From positions 62,001-126,000 of the forward strand of contig NZ_KB911589.1 of NCBI RefSeq assembly GCF_000383615.1: a stretch of 64,000 bases of DNA, written 5' to 3'. The stretch is from Streptomyces canus 299MFChir4.1 (GTDB taxonomy: Bacteria > Actinomycetota > Actinomycetes > Streptomycetales > Streptomycetaceae). Each line of letters starts with the position of its first letter. Positions within the stretch are counted from its first letter, which is position 1. The translations under genes were made by a program, and so were the position numbers. Below, piece after piece: positions 9,261 to 15,842 of this stretch. Under the pieces are notes generated by a model, which worked only from the letters and a program-made list of their open reading frames with translations, did no database searches and was not told where the DNA came from.

Positions 9261-9547
9261 GGTACTGACACCGTCAAGGGGATTTCGGCCGGCTGACGGG
9301 GAAGGCGCCGGTGTTCAGGTCGCGGAGGCTCCCACAATGGCCCTGGCCACCGGAAAGAACTGGGAAGGGGGGTCTGAAACTCTGAAGGCATCCTTCCGGG
9401 CACCCGCGCCATTCCTTCCGAGCGCACGGCCGCACATTAACCCGAACTGGTGGGAATCTGCGCCTATGCTTAACGCATCGTAGCGACCCCTCCAGCGTAT
9501 ATCTGGATTGCGCTGTCCTATCGGTCGCAACCGGAACGCTGGCGGGG

Positions 9548-10192
9548 CTAGGACTGACGGCGCGCGAAAAGGACCGCCCCTGGAACACTCTCATCAAGGT
9601 CGAGCAGCATTTGGGCCTCGACCGTGAACCCAGCCTCGCGTAGCCAGGCCGCCACTTGGTCGGGTTGGCGGCGGTGGACGTAGACGTTCATCGGATAACC
9701 GCCGTAGCCCTGCGTCTTCAGCCTCGACTCGTCGCCGACGTGAAAGCCGAGCAGCAGTGGTCCGCTGGGACGCAACACCCGCCGGAAGTGGCCGAAGACC
9801 GTGGGGACGGCATCGTCGGGGACGTGAATCAACGACCAAAAAGCGAGCAGGCCGACAACCGAAGCGTCGGCGAGGTCGAGGTCTGTCATCGAGCCCACCC
9901 CGAACCGCAGGCCGGGGTGGTCGCGCCGAGCTACGTCGATCATCACGGGTGAGAGGTCGATACCGAAAGCGTCCACAGCCAACTCATGCAGGTGAGCGGT
10001 GACGGGTCCAGGTCCGCAGCCCACGTCCGCCACCGGCCCGCCGCCAGCGGCGTGCACCAAGTCGGCGAACAACGCCAGAGCCGCTCGAAGGTACGGTTCC
10101 CTGGCCAAAGCCTCGCGTATTCGGTCGGCATAGCTGACCGCGACCGTGTCGTAGGAAGTCCGGGTGTCTGCTAACCAGCGGTCCGCGTTCAT
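9548..10192 (-). CDS. Class I SAM-dependent methyltransferase
   Basis: A 214-residue cytoplasmic enzyme with a standard Rossmann-like methyltransferase core. Motif I is VADVGCGPGP (about 58-67), with an acidic motif II region at FGIDLSPVMI, a motif around DLDLADASVVGLLAFWSLIHV and a post-core RRVLRPSGPLLLGFHV. The C-terminal strands (GFTVEAQMLLD) complete the fold. The family methylates small molecules, and the substrate is unknown. I chose ATG 10192, with a modest gagg upstream, over the in-frame ATG at 10231, which adds 13 residues unlike the family start. It is cargo of the element. Confidence 0.9.
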   Translation of the reverse strand: MNADRWLADTRTSYDTVAVSYADRIREALAREPYLRAALALFADLVHAAGGGPVADVGCGPGPVTAHLHELAVDAFGIDLSPVMIDVARRDHPGLRFGVGSMTDLDLADASVVGLLAFWSLIHVPDDAVPTVFGHFRRVLRPSGPLLLGFHVGDESRLKTQGYGGYPMNVYVHRRQPDQVAAWLREAGFTVEAQMLLDLDESVPGAVLFARRQS

Positions 10193-10504
10193 GCCTCGAC
10201 ACGGTAGTCCAGTGATCAGGACGCCGTGCACAGCCAGCGCACCGCGTGATCATCGTTTCGATGCCGCAAGACACAGGCTGACGACCCAGATCAACTGGGA
10301 TCAACAACGAACCAGACCAGGTCATCCGAGACGGGGGCCAGACTCCCCAAGAGGGGACATGCGCCCACGTCGCTCAGTGGGGGACCCGTAGATCCGTCTC
10401 GAAAACGGTCGCCATGGCGTTCAGCCACTCGATCATGCCGGGGGCCCTGCCCCCGTACCCAGTACGGCCTGCCCGCCGCTTCTTCGGGCGCTCCAAGGCT
10501 GTGG
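10193..10504. other. Gene-free stretch inside the element
   Basis: About 310 bases between the methyltransferase start and the end of the 70-residue gene. Short frames exist on both strands, but none has a ribosome site or a recognisable product. It should hold the methyltransferase promoter on the right-hand side; I could not pick out convincing boxes. Confidence 0.4.
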
Positions 10505-10717
10505 TCACGGTCGGCCCAAGCGGCTCTGCCGGTTGGCTTCCGCTACTCGTTCCCTCAGCGTCGGGCGGGGACTGCCGACGCCGGAATGCGGGGCCAGGTC
10601 TGCGCCTTCCGCGCTGTTCCCTAGCGGGTCGTCGGCATCTTTGAAGACCAGTAGCCGCCCGTCATCTCCGTGGTCTGCCACATCCCGGGCCAGTCGTGCT
10701 CTCGCTTCGCTCGCCAT
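10505..10717 (-). CDS. Small acidic-basic protein, unknown
   Basis: A 70-residue protein beginning MASEARARLARDVADHGDD. The ATG at 10717 has a clear ribosome site (gaggag) about nine bases upstream, which favours a real gene over the longer frame starting at 10756. The first half is probably helical and the end is Arg-rich. It follows the HTH regulator gene on the same strand with a gap of about 90 bases, which contains an operator-like repeat. I do not recognise the family. It could be the small partner of the regulator, as in Scr1/DUF397-type pairs, though it does not resemble DUF397. Confidence 0.55.
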   Translation of the reverse strand: MASEARARLARDVADHGDDGRLLVFKDADDPLGNSAEGADLAPHSGVGSPRPTLRERVAEANRQSRLGRP

Positions 10718-10780
10718 GGTTGCCCGCTCCTCGTAGCTGCGCTCCGTGGCCAACAAGCTAGGAACGGGCCACGGTTGGGC

Positions 10781-10797
10781 TCTACGAAGTTCTACAG
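10781..10797. promoter_or_regulatory. Operator-like TCTAC direct repeat
   Basis: Two TCTAC boxes lie exactly ten bases apart (10781 and 10791), one helical turn, upstream of the 70-residue gene. A related box, cggacttctac (12442-12452), lies upstream of the regulator operon. Both are candidate sites for the DUF5753 HTH protein. Confidence 0.35.
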
Positions 10798-10810
10798 AAT
10801 TGCACGCGAG

Positions 10811-11659
10811 TTACCCGAGGGCCCCTATGGCATCGGTGATCAGGGCGCGCGCTGAGCCCCCGTAGACGGCAATCTCGGACAGCCGATCGAATGCCTCGGC
10901 GTACTGCCCGATCTCTGAGGGAGCAGTGACGTTGACAGCGGCAGTCAGTAGCTCCACCTGGGCCTGCTCGGTGTCGTAGATGCTGAACGTCTCCAGCGGC
11001 CACATGTGCCGCGAAGCCGTGAACGGCACGACTCCCAGGGATACCGCCGGAAGGGACATGATCGACAGCAGGTGCCCGAGTTGCCCGGCCATGACTTCGG
11101 CGTCGCCCATGCGGTACCGCAAGACGGCTTCTTCAACGAGGATCGCGAAACGGTGGTCACCTTGGCGCAGCACGCGCGCCCGATCCATGCGGGCCGCGAC
11201 GGCTTCGGCCACGTCGTTCGGGGACTGCCGGAAGTGGGTGATCTCGGAGAGCAGCGCCGTAGCATAGGCCGGCGTCTGGAGCAGCCCCGGCACAACGTTG
11301 GAACAGTAGATCCGGAAAGTCCGCGTGCGCTCGAAGAGCGGTACGTATGACTCTTGGAGTCGACGCAGTCCCGTGCGCTGTAGGCGTCGCCACTCGACAT
11401 ACATGGACTCAGCCGAGCGAGAAGCGGCGATCAGGTCGGCCGCTTGGCCGTCAGCTCCGCAGACACCGCACCATGCGCGGATATCAGCATCGGACGGTGG
11501 CGTAACCGCGTTCTCCAGCCGACTCGCCTTGGAGGGGTGCCAGCCGGCCTGTAGGGCCACCTCCCGCGCGGTCAGCCCAGCGTCTAGGCGGACCTCCCGG
11601 AGACGTGCTGCGAGCGCCTCACGGGCAGCCTGGACGCTGGACGACGGGGAACGGGCCAT
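10811..11659 (-). CDS. XRE-type HTH regulator with DUF5753 (Scr1 family)
   Basis: A 282-residue DNA-binding protein. The N-terminal HTH (about 10-65) contains LREVRLDAGLTAREVALQAGWHPSKASRLEN. The remainder, from about residue 85, is the DUF5753 domain, marked by FRIYCSNVVPGLLQTPAYA, the ILVEEAVLRYRMG stretch and the IMSLPAVSLGVVPF strand. Streptomyces genomes hold many of these, usually next to a DUF397 or DUF6879 gene. They are annotated as antitoxin-like regulators, but their ligands are mostly unknown. Here the partner is the DUF6879 gene 15 bases upstream. The start is ATG 11659. It probably autoregulates the operon and perhaps the 70-residue gene. Confidence 0.9.
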   Translation of the reverse strand: MARSPSSSVQAAREALAARLREVRLDAGLTAREVALQAGWHPSKASRLENAVTPPSDADIRAWCGVCGADGQAADLIAASRSAESMYVEWRRLQRTGLRRLQESYVPLFERTRTFRIYCSNVVPGLLQTPAYATALLSEITHFRQSPNDVAEAVAARMDRARVLRQGDHRFAILVEEAVLRYRMGDAEVMAGQLGHLLSIMSLPAVSLGVVPFTASRHMWPLETFSIYDTEQAQVELLTAAVNVTAPSEIGQYAEAFDRLSEIAVYGGSARALITDAIGALG

Positions 11660-11674
11660 TGGTGCTGTCGGGCC

Positions 11675-12199
11675 TCAGATCTTGTAGCGGTCGTGCGGAA
11701 TGGCTCGGTCCCAGACGGCTTCGAACGCCGAGGCGCACAGCTTGACCACCTCGGGACGGTCGTCCACCTCGTCGCCGAGGTAGACACCTTCACCTGAGAA
11801 GTAGCCGAACCTCACCAACCGGTCATCGAAGCACCAGTAGTCGTTGCCCGGCAGGGCAAGGTCCGACGCTTTCCGGCGGGGAAGCCAACGGATCTGCTCA
11901 CCAGCGGCGACGTTGGTAAACGTGCCGTCGTAGAGGTAGCGCGTGTACTCGCTCACGGGTTCCGAGACGATTCGGGCGCGACGGATGACCACGCCATGGG
12001 AGACGGTTTCCGACACCATGTCGAGCCACGGACGCCACCACGACGCACGGTCGTTCGGGTCGGGCCGATAGCCGGCCTTCCACGCGGCCACGCGCGGAGC
12101 CTCGTCGGGGTCGTCGTAGAAGTCGCGCATCTCCAGATGCACGGCGGACCGCTGACAGTTCGCCAGCAGCTCAGCGAACGGCGGTGCCGTCTGCGGCAT
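11675..12199 (-). CDS. DUF6879 family protein
   Basis: A 174-residue soluble protein. It starts at ATG 12199 with ribosome site gggagg six to seven bases upstream; the in-frame ATG at 12256 is rejected because it overlaps the previous gene deeply and lacks a site. The pattern FAELLANCQRSAVHLEMRDFY, the VSEPVSEYTRYLYD segment and the WLPRRKASDLALPGNDYWCFDD core are typical of the DUF6879 proteins that pair with XRE/DUF5753 regulators in actinomycetes. Molecular function is unknown. The gene overlaps the end of the 80-residue gene by 29 bases, so the three genes form one operon. Confidence 0.85.
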   Translation of the reverse strand: MPQTAPPFAELLANCQRSAVHLEMRDFYDDPDEAPRVAAWKAGYRPDPNDRASWWRPWLDMVSETVSHGVVIRRARIVSEPVSEYTRYLYDGTFTNVAAGEQIRWLPRRKASDLALPGNDYWCFDDRLVRFGYFSGEGVYLGDEVDDRPEVVKLCASAFEAVWDRAIPHDRYKI

Positions 12200-12413
12200 C
12201 GCATGCCTCCCGGATGGCGGCAGCCATACGCATGGGCAGCCGGACGACGGTCTCACTGTCGGGGATGGGACCGGACTTCAGGCACTCGGCACGCGTGGCC
12301 TCGTCCACCCTCCAACCCTGCATCACGATCTCTTGCTTCTCCTCGTCAACCCACACGGTGGGGCAGTTCGCCCCATCCGTGTTCGGGTCCTTGGCGATGA
12401 ACCGTAGCGACAC
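12171..12413 (-). CDS. Small conserved protein heading the DUF6879/HTH operon
   Basis: An 80-residue protein starting at GTG 12413 with ggagg five bases upstream. It reads as a short beta-rich unit (TVWVDEEKQEIVMQGWRV) followed by a helical C-terminus (PMRMAAAIREACDAADG). Very similar small proteins are commonly found directly before DUF6879 genes in Streptomyces, by recollection. Its function is unknown. As first gene of a three-gene operon with an antitoxin-like regulator, it could be part of a toxin-antitoxin-like unit. Confidence 0.75.
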   Translation of the reverse strand: MSLRFIAKDPNTDGANCPTVWVDEEKQEIVMQGWRVDEATRAECLKSGPIPDSETVVRLPMRMAAAIREACDAADGTAVR

Positions 12414-12519
12414 AGCAGCCTCCCGGGCTAAGTGGGTTGCACGGACTTCTACGCAACGAACCCTCGCGACGCACGCGATGCGGCGTCAAGAGTGCAGTTT
12501 TGGCCAGGTCAGACGACAA

Positions 12520-12545
12520 GAGCCCCCGGCGGGTGCCGGGGGCTC
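12520..12545 (-). terminator. Element-borne substitute terminator for fumarase
   Basis: Perfect 11-base stem gagcccccggc/gccgggggctc, about 24 bases past the fumarase stop. It lies inside the element and replaces the native hairpin left at 6025-6056. It also shields the element's regulator region from readthrough of a highly expressed host gene. Confidence 0.75.
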
Positions 12546-12568
12546 TCTTCAGGCGTCGCTCCGCCGGG

Positions 12569-14239
12569 TCAGCCGAGGCCGGGACCCCGCACGGGGATGC
12601 TGGTGAACGTCGGCTGCTCAGGTTCCCGCGAAGTGAAGAAGTCGTTCCCCTTGTCGTCGACCACGATGAACGCCGGGAAGTCCTCGACCTCGATCTTCCA
12701 GACCGCCTCCATGCCGAGCTCCTCGTACTCGACGACCTCGACCTTCTTGATGCAGTCCTGGGCGAGCCGGGCCGCCGGGCCGCCGATGGAGCCGAGGTAG
12801 AAGCCGCCGTGCGCATCGCACGCGTCGGTGACCTGCTTGCTGCGGTTGCCCTTGGCCAGCATCACCTTGGAGCCGCCCGCCGCCTGGAACTGCTCGACGT
12901 AGGAGTCCATGCGACCGGCCGTCGTCGGGCCGAAGGAACCGGACGCGTAGCCCTCGGGCGTCTTCGCCGGACCCGCGTAGTACACCGGGTGGTCCTTCAG
13001 GTACTGCGGCATCTCCTCGCCCGCGTCAAGGCGCTCCTTGATCTTGGCGTGCGCGATGTCCCGCGCCACGACCAGCGGGCCGGTCAGCGAGAGCCGCGTC
13101 TTCACCGGGTACTTGGTGAGCTCCGCGAGGATCGACTCCATGGGCTGGTTGAGGTCGATCCGGACGACGTCGGAGGCCTCGTCCAGGTGCTCGTCCGTCG
13201 TCTCCGGCAGGAACCGGGCCGGGTCCGTCTCCAGCTGCTCCAGGAAGACCCCCTCGGCGGTGATCTTCGCGACGGCCTGGCGGTCGGCCGAGCAGGACAC
13301 GGCGATGGCGACCGGGCAGGACGCGCCGTGCCGGGGCAGCCGTACGACCCGCACGTCGTGGCAGAAGTACTTCCCGCCGAACTGCGCCCCGATCCCGATC
13401 TTCTGCGTCAGCTCGAAGACCTTCTCCTCCAGCTCCTTGTCCCGGAAGCCGTGCCCGAGTTCCGAGCCCTCGGCCGGGATCTCGTCCAGGTAGTGCGCGG
13501 AGGCGTACTTCGCGGTCTTCAGCGCGTACTCGGCGCTGGTACCGCCGACGACGATCGCGAGGTGGTACGGCGGACAGGCGGCCGTACCCAGCGAACGGAT
13601 CTTCTCCTCCAGGAACTTCATCATGGAGGCCTCGTTCAGGACGGCCTTCGTCTCCTGGTACAGGAACGACTTGTTGGCCGAGCCGCCGCCCTTCGCCATG
13701 AACAGGAACTTGTACGCGCCGCCGTCGGTGGCGTACAGCTCGATCTGCGCGGGGAGGTTGGAGCCGGTGTTCTTCTCGTCCCACATGGTCAGCGGGGCCA
13801 TCTGCGAGTAGCGCAGGTTGAGGTTCAGGTACGCGTCGTAGATGCCCTTCGACAGCGCCGCCTCGTCACCGCCCTGGGTGAGGACGTTCTGCCCGCGCTT
13901 GCCCATGACGATCGCCGTGCCGGTGTCCTGGCACATGGGCAGGACGCCGGCCGCCGCGATGTTCGCGTTCTTCAGCAGGTCCAGCGCGACGAACTTGTCG
14001 TTGGCGGAGGCCTCGGGGTCGTCGATGATGCGGCGCAGCTGGGCGAGGTGCGCCGGCCGCAGGTAGTGCTGGATGTCGTGGATGGCCTCCTCGGCGAGCT
14101 TGCGCAGCGCCTCCGGCTCCACCTTGAGGAAGGTCCGCCCGTCGGCCTCGAAGGTGGAGACACCCTCGGAGGTCACCAGCCGGTAGGGGGTGGTGTCCTC
14201 TCCCATGGGGAGCAGATCGGTGTACGCGAACTCAGGCAT
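12569..14239 (-). CDS. Class I (iron-sulfur) fumarate hydratase with element-encoded C-terminus
   Basis: Fumarase of 556 residues that uses a [4Fe-4S] cluster to hydrate fumarate to malate. The three expected cluster cysteines are in LPMCQDTG (Cys103), AACPPYH (Cys222) and AVSCSAD (Cys316). Their 119 and 94 residue spacing equals that of E. coli FumA as I recall it. I chose ATG 14239 (MPEFAYTD) over GTG 14272 because the latter has only three bases between its GGAGG and the start. The last 21 residues (12569-12634), TSREPEQ plus PTFTSIPVRGPGLG, come from the integrated element. The native tail sits at 6075-6137. The catalytic core is intact, so the enzyme should work. Confidence 0.96.
   Translation of the reverse strand: MPEFAYTDLLPMGEDTTPYRLVTSEGVSTFEADGRTFLKVEPEALRKLAEEAIHDIQHYLRPAHLAQLRRIIDDPEASANDKFVALDLLKNANIAAAGVLPMCQDTGTAIVMGKRGQNVLTQGGDEAALSKGIYDAYLNLNLRYSQMAPLTMWDEKNTGSNLPAQIELYATDGGAYKFLFMAKGGGSANKSFLYQETKAVLNEASMMKFLEEKIRSLGTAACPPYHLAIVVGGTSAEYALKTAKYASAHYLDEIPAEGSELGHGFRDKELEEKVFELTQKIGIGAQFGGKYFCHDVRVVRLPRHGASCPVAIAVSCSADRQAVAKITAEGVFLEQLETDPARFLPETTDEHLDEASDVVRIDLNQPMESILAELTKYPVKTRLSLTGPLVVARDIAHAKIKERLDAGEEMPQYLKDHPVYYAGPAKTPEGYASGSFGPTTAGRMDSYVEQFQAAGGSKVMLAKGNRSKQVTDACDAHGGFYLGSIGGPAARLAQDCIKKVEVVEYEELGMEAVWKIEVEDFPAFIVVDDKGNDFFTSREPEQPTFTSIPVRGPGLG
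12635..12647. other. Right attachment junction of the element (13-base core)
   Basis: Second copy of gaagaagtcgttc, inside the fumarase reading frame. Element lies to the left and chromosome to the right. The left arm cgcgaagtgaagaagt (12627-12642) matches the reverse complement of 6152-6167 at 12 of 16 positions, separated in the rejoined circle by cgttca. The centre of symmetry falls on the dinucleotide tt, the likely crossover. Confidence 0.87.
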
Positions 14240-14406
14240 CTCAGCCCATTCCTCACTCTGCGGGTCGACCACCCGCCTCCGTTGGCGGGCCTCACCAGCC
14301 TAGAACCTGTCCAAGGTCGGCAGCTTGTGAGGTAAGGCTCAGTCGGTTCGCCAAGAGTTGTCCACAGGCCTAGTCGCGATCTATCGCGTTTCGGTACGCT
14401 GCTGCG

Positions 14407-15183
14407 GTGGACCTTCAGAAGCCCGAACACAAGCACGCGGGCCCCGCACCCGCGGTGGCCGACCCGCGCGCCTCGGACGCCGACCTGCGCGCCTCGGACG
14501 CCGACCTGCGCGCCTCGGACGCCGACCTGCGCGCCTCGGACGCCGACCGCGACCGTATCGCCGACATCCTGCGCGAGGCCCTGGCCGAGGGCCGCCTCTC
14601 CGCGGACGAGCACGCCGAGCGGGTCGAGGGGGTGCTGAGCGCCAAGACGGTGGGCGAGCTGGAGGTCTTCATACGGGACCTGCCCGCGGCCCACCAGCGC
14701 CGCAGCGCCCCGGTCTGGGCCCCCGCCGCCAACCGCCCGACCGACGCGATCCCCCCGGACCCGGACGACAACGTGGTGGCGGTCTTCAGCGCCGCCGTCC
14801 GCAAGGGCCGCTGGCGCGCGGGCCGCCGTATCCACGCCTACGCGGTCTTCGGCAGCGTCGAGATCGATCTCAGTGAGGCGATCTTCGAGTACCGCCAGGT
14901 CGTCATCAAGGCGTTCTCGGTGTTCGGCAGCGTCGAGGTGCGCGTCCCGGAGAACATCTCGCTGCGCGGCACGGGAGTCGGTGTCCTCGGCGACTTCCAG
15001 GTGGACACGCTCGACTCGGCCGAGCCGGACGCGCCCGTGGTGTACGTCGACGGCTGGGCCGTCCTCGGAAGTGTGGAGGCGAAGCCCAAGCGCGGCAAGC
15101 TCGTCGCGGACATCCTCGATCGGGTTCAGCGCGCGGTCGATCGCAAGGTGGACAGGAGTTTGCGCAAACACCTGGATCGTTGA
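14407..15183 (+). CDS. DUF1707 / LiaF-like domain protein
   Basis: A 258-residue protein. Residues about 47-95 form the DUF1707 SHOCT-like unit (DRDRIADILREALAEGRLSADEHAERVE...AKTVGELE). After a Pro-rich linker comes a beta-rich C-terminal domain (about 120-235) with repeated FGSVE and GSVEAK turns, like the LiaF-type cell-envelope stress domain. No membrane segment is evident. The GTG start at 14407 is preceded by TACGCT six bases upstream and no ribosome site, which suggests a leaderless mRNA. It begins about 165 bases from the divergent fumarase gene. Its function is unknown; an envelope-response role is inferred from family resemblance. Confidence 0.85.
   Translation: MDLQKPEHKHAGPAPAVADPRASDADLRASDADLRASDADLRASDADRDRIADILREALAEGRLSADEHAERVEGVLSAKTVGELEVFIRDLPAAHQRRSAPVWAPAANRPTDAIPPDPDDNVVAVFSAAVRKGRWRAGRRIHAYAVFGSVEIDLSEAIFEYRQVVIKAFSVFGSVEVRVPENISLRGTGVGVLGDFQVDTLDSAEPDAPVVYVDGWAVLGSVEAKPKRGKLVADILDRVQRAVDRKVDRSLRKHLDR
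14466..14546 (+). repeat. Tandem 21-base repeat coding RASDADL
   Basis: Four near-identical copies of a 21-base unit (gcgcctcggacgccgacct core) encode DxRASDA in the disordered N-terminus of the DUF1707 protein. Near-identity at the DNA level points to recent slippage expansion, so the copy number may vary between strains. Confidence 0.85.
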
Positions 15184-15357
15184 CGGTTGTGAATCCGGGT
15201 GTGTCCGAAGCGGAGGATTCCGCCCTCGGTCGGCTCTCGGAAGCGCACGCGACCGCCCGGAATCCAGCGGTTCGGGACTCAGTGCATAGGCGCGCGCACA
15301 GCGGGTAGGGCTTGCTGCATCGTCTCTCGCTCGCGAAGCCGTCGTCAGGAGTAGACC

Positions 15358-15732
15358 GTGCTGCAACCGCCGCATTCGTCCCTGCAGGTAGCTGCCGTTC
15401 CTGCCCAGCGGGTGCCAGTGCGGGACAGGGACCAAGACGCTCCGTGGCACACCGAGGCGGTGTGCCGGCGCGACGAGGCCGGCCTGTTCTTCGCCCCGTC
15501 CAAGGAACCCACCGCCGCCAGGCTCTCCCGCGAGGAGGCCGCGAAGCGCGTCTGTGCCCGGTGTCCGGTCATGGTCGAGTGCCGCGAGCACGCCCTGCTC
15601 CAACCCGAGCCTTACGGCGTCTGGGGCGGCCTCACCGCGGCCGAACGCCGAGTGGTCCTGGCCCGGCGCAGGCGCCGCGAGCTGGAACTCACGAAAGCGG
15701 CGCGGGCGGCACGCATAGCCCAGGCGGGCTGA
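15358..15732 (+). CDS. WhiB-family iron-sulfur transcription regulator
   Basis: A 124-residue Wbl protein. The four cluster-binding cysteines are Cys36, Cys66, Cys69 and Cys75 (CxxC...C pattern RVCARCPVMVEC). The turn motif GVWGG at 87-91 precedes the basic DNA-binding tail LARRRRRELE. Wbl proteins hold an O2/NO-sensitive [4Fe-4S] cluster and act with the principal sigma factor. The start is GTG 15358 behind aggag. The 35-residue N-terminal extension before the first Cys is typical of some paralogues. The same slot in S. coelicolor is, from memory, a Wbl gene near SCO5046; no specific symbol is assigned. A strong terminator follows. Confidence 0.95.
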   Translation: MLQPPHSSLQVAAVPAQRVPVRDRDQDAPWHTEAVCRRDEAGLFFAPSKEPTAARLSREEAAKRVCARCPVMVECREHALLQPEPYGVWGGLTAAERRVVLARRRRRELELTKAARAARIAQAG

Positions 15733-15745
15733 GAAGCCGTACATG

Positions 15746-15779
15746 AAAAGGCGCCCCCACCGCACCGGGGGCGCCTTTT
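15746..15779. terminator. Bidirectional terminator
   Basis: Perfect 13-base stem aaaaggcgccccc/gggggcgcctttt with an eight-base loop, between the convergent whiB-like and glpX genes. A-run and T-run lie at the two ends, so it should work in both directions. Confidence 0.9.
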
Positions 15780-15842
15780 GGACTGGGCTGAGCGGAAGCT
15801 ACCCAGGGGCGCCGCACTCACCGACGAACCAGCACCCCCGAG

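Larger units (their letters stand above)
6151..12634. mobile_element. 6.5-kb integrative element, serine-recombinase type, in the fumarase gene
   Basis: Bounded by the 13-base direct repeat at 6138-6150 and 12635-12647. It carries a large serine recombinase at its left end, a winged-helix-like gene, a HEPN-motif gene, a methyltransferase and a regulator cluster (70-aa protein, DUF5753 HTH, DUF6879, 80-aa protein). Base composition is visibly less GC-rich than the flanks, most clearly in the integrase gene and the 7.76-9.5 kb region. No FtsK/TraB transfer gene, replication initiator or phage structural gene is present. It is therefore either a small mobilised island or satellite, or what remains of a larger element. 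It brings its own fumarase tail and terminator. Confidence 0.88.

Noticed and set aside
9236..9483. Short frames on both strands between the HEPN and methyltransferase genes
   Set aside because: No ribosome sites, and low-complexity translations; treated as non-coding.
10193..10231. Earlier ATG (10231) for the methyltransferase
   Set aside because: It adds MHGVLITGLPCRG, which is unlike the family start; ATG 10192 has a better upstream site.
6151..12634. Complete prophage
   Set aside because: No capsid, terminase, tail or lysis gene; the size is only 6.5 kb.
12437..14335. 632-codon plus-strand frame over the class I fumarase
   Set aside because: It is antisense to a gene with all catalytic cysteines; no start signals and no known domain.
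14173..15765. 530-codon minus-strand frame over the DUF1707 and WhiB-like genes
   Set aside because: Antisense shadow; the WhiB cysteine pattern on the plus strand is decisive.
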